Shown here: piece by piece, positions 5,142 through 5,146 of the stretch
Layout: the number at the start of each line of letters is the position of its first letter
Numbering within the stretch: position 1 is the stretch's first letter
Assembly (NCBI GenBank): GCA_964370095.1
Contig: CAYJHJ010000104.1
Span: forward strand, 1-5,146
Reading direction: 5' to 3'
Source: CAYJAZ01 sp964370095
GTDB taxonomy: Bacteria; Desulfobacterota; Desulfovibrionia; Desulfovibrionales; Desulfovibrionaceae
Length of the DNA stretch: 5,146 bases
Position numbers and translations under genes: made by a program
Notes under the pieces: generated by a model
Told to the model about the DNA's origin: nothing
Databases searched by the model: none
Seen by the model: the letters and a program-made list of their open reading frames with translations, nothing else

Positions 5142-5146
5142 CTTGT

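Larger units (their letters stand above)
4914..5146 (+). other. Intergenic region downstream of rpoN
   Basis: There is no convincing gene in these 233 bases. After the rpoN stop there are only weak A/T hairpins (for example TTTCA and TGAAA around an 8-base loop near 4917-4934) and no classic terminator. Further on are a GTCAAA direct repeat 11 bases apart (4954-4959 and 4965-4970), the sigma-54 promoter at 5061-5076, and AAGGGG at 5136-5141 that may be the ribosome binding site of a gene starting just beyond the window. Confidence 0.55.

Noticed and set aside
1..5146. CRISPR array, tRNA, rRNA or insertion sequence
   Set aside because: I found no regularly spaced repeats, no tRNA-like clover-leaf sequence and no transposase frame anywhere in the window.

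Overview
This is a very AT-rich window (about 30% G+C by eye). The most informative protein is a full-length RNA polymerase sigma-54 factor (RpoN). Its N-terminus, the presence of a YhaO/YhaN-type nuclease and ATPase pair, and the base composition suggest an AT-rich Gram-negative bacterium, perhaps in the former Deltaproteobacteria or Bdellovibrionota/Oligoflexia. That placement is a guess from family resemblance, not from any database comparison.

Layout. Positions 1 to 1848 on the minus strand hold a two-gene operon. It begins with a YhaO-like metallophosphoesterase (SbcD/Mre11 type) and continues through an ATGA overlap into a YhaN-like P-loop ATPase (SbcC/Rad50 type) that runs off the left edge. 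A strong hairpin terminator at about 1951 to 1983 separates this operon from a second minus-strand unit. That unit has two genes, each 171 aa with near-identical ribosome binding sites. The downstream one looks like a phage or prophage DUF669-type protein. The upstream one resembles, more weakly, another small phage protein often found near recombination and replication genes. Together they look like a phage-derived cassette with its own promoter and terminator, lodged between core genes.

Positions 3090 to 3401 form a divergent, extremely AT-rich intergenic region. It carries a candidate promoter for the cassette (leftward), a candidate -10 for rpoN (rightward) and an 11-bp inverted repeat. 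rpoN follows at 3402 to 4913 on the plus strand, with all its diagnostic motifs.

The last 233 bases carry no convincing gene. They contain a well-formed sigma-54 promoter (TGGCA at -24, TTGCT at -12, correct 10-nt GG/GC spacing) about 150 bp after rpoN, pointing right, and a ribosome-binding-like AAGGGG at the very edge. The next gene outside the window is therefore probably a direct target of the sigma factor encoded here. The two points most worth following are this sigma-54 promoter and the phage-type two-gene cassette.
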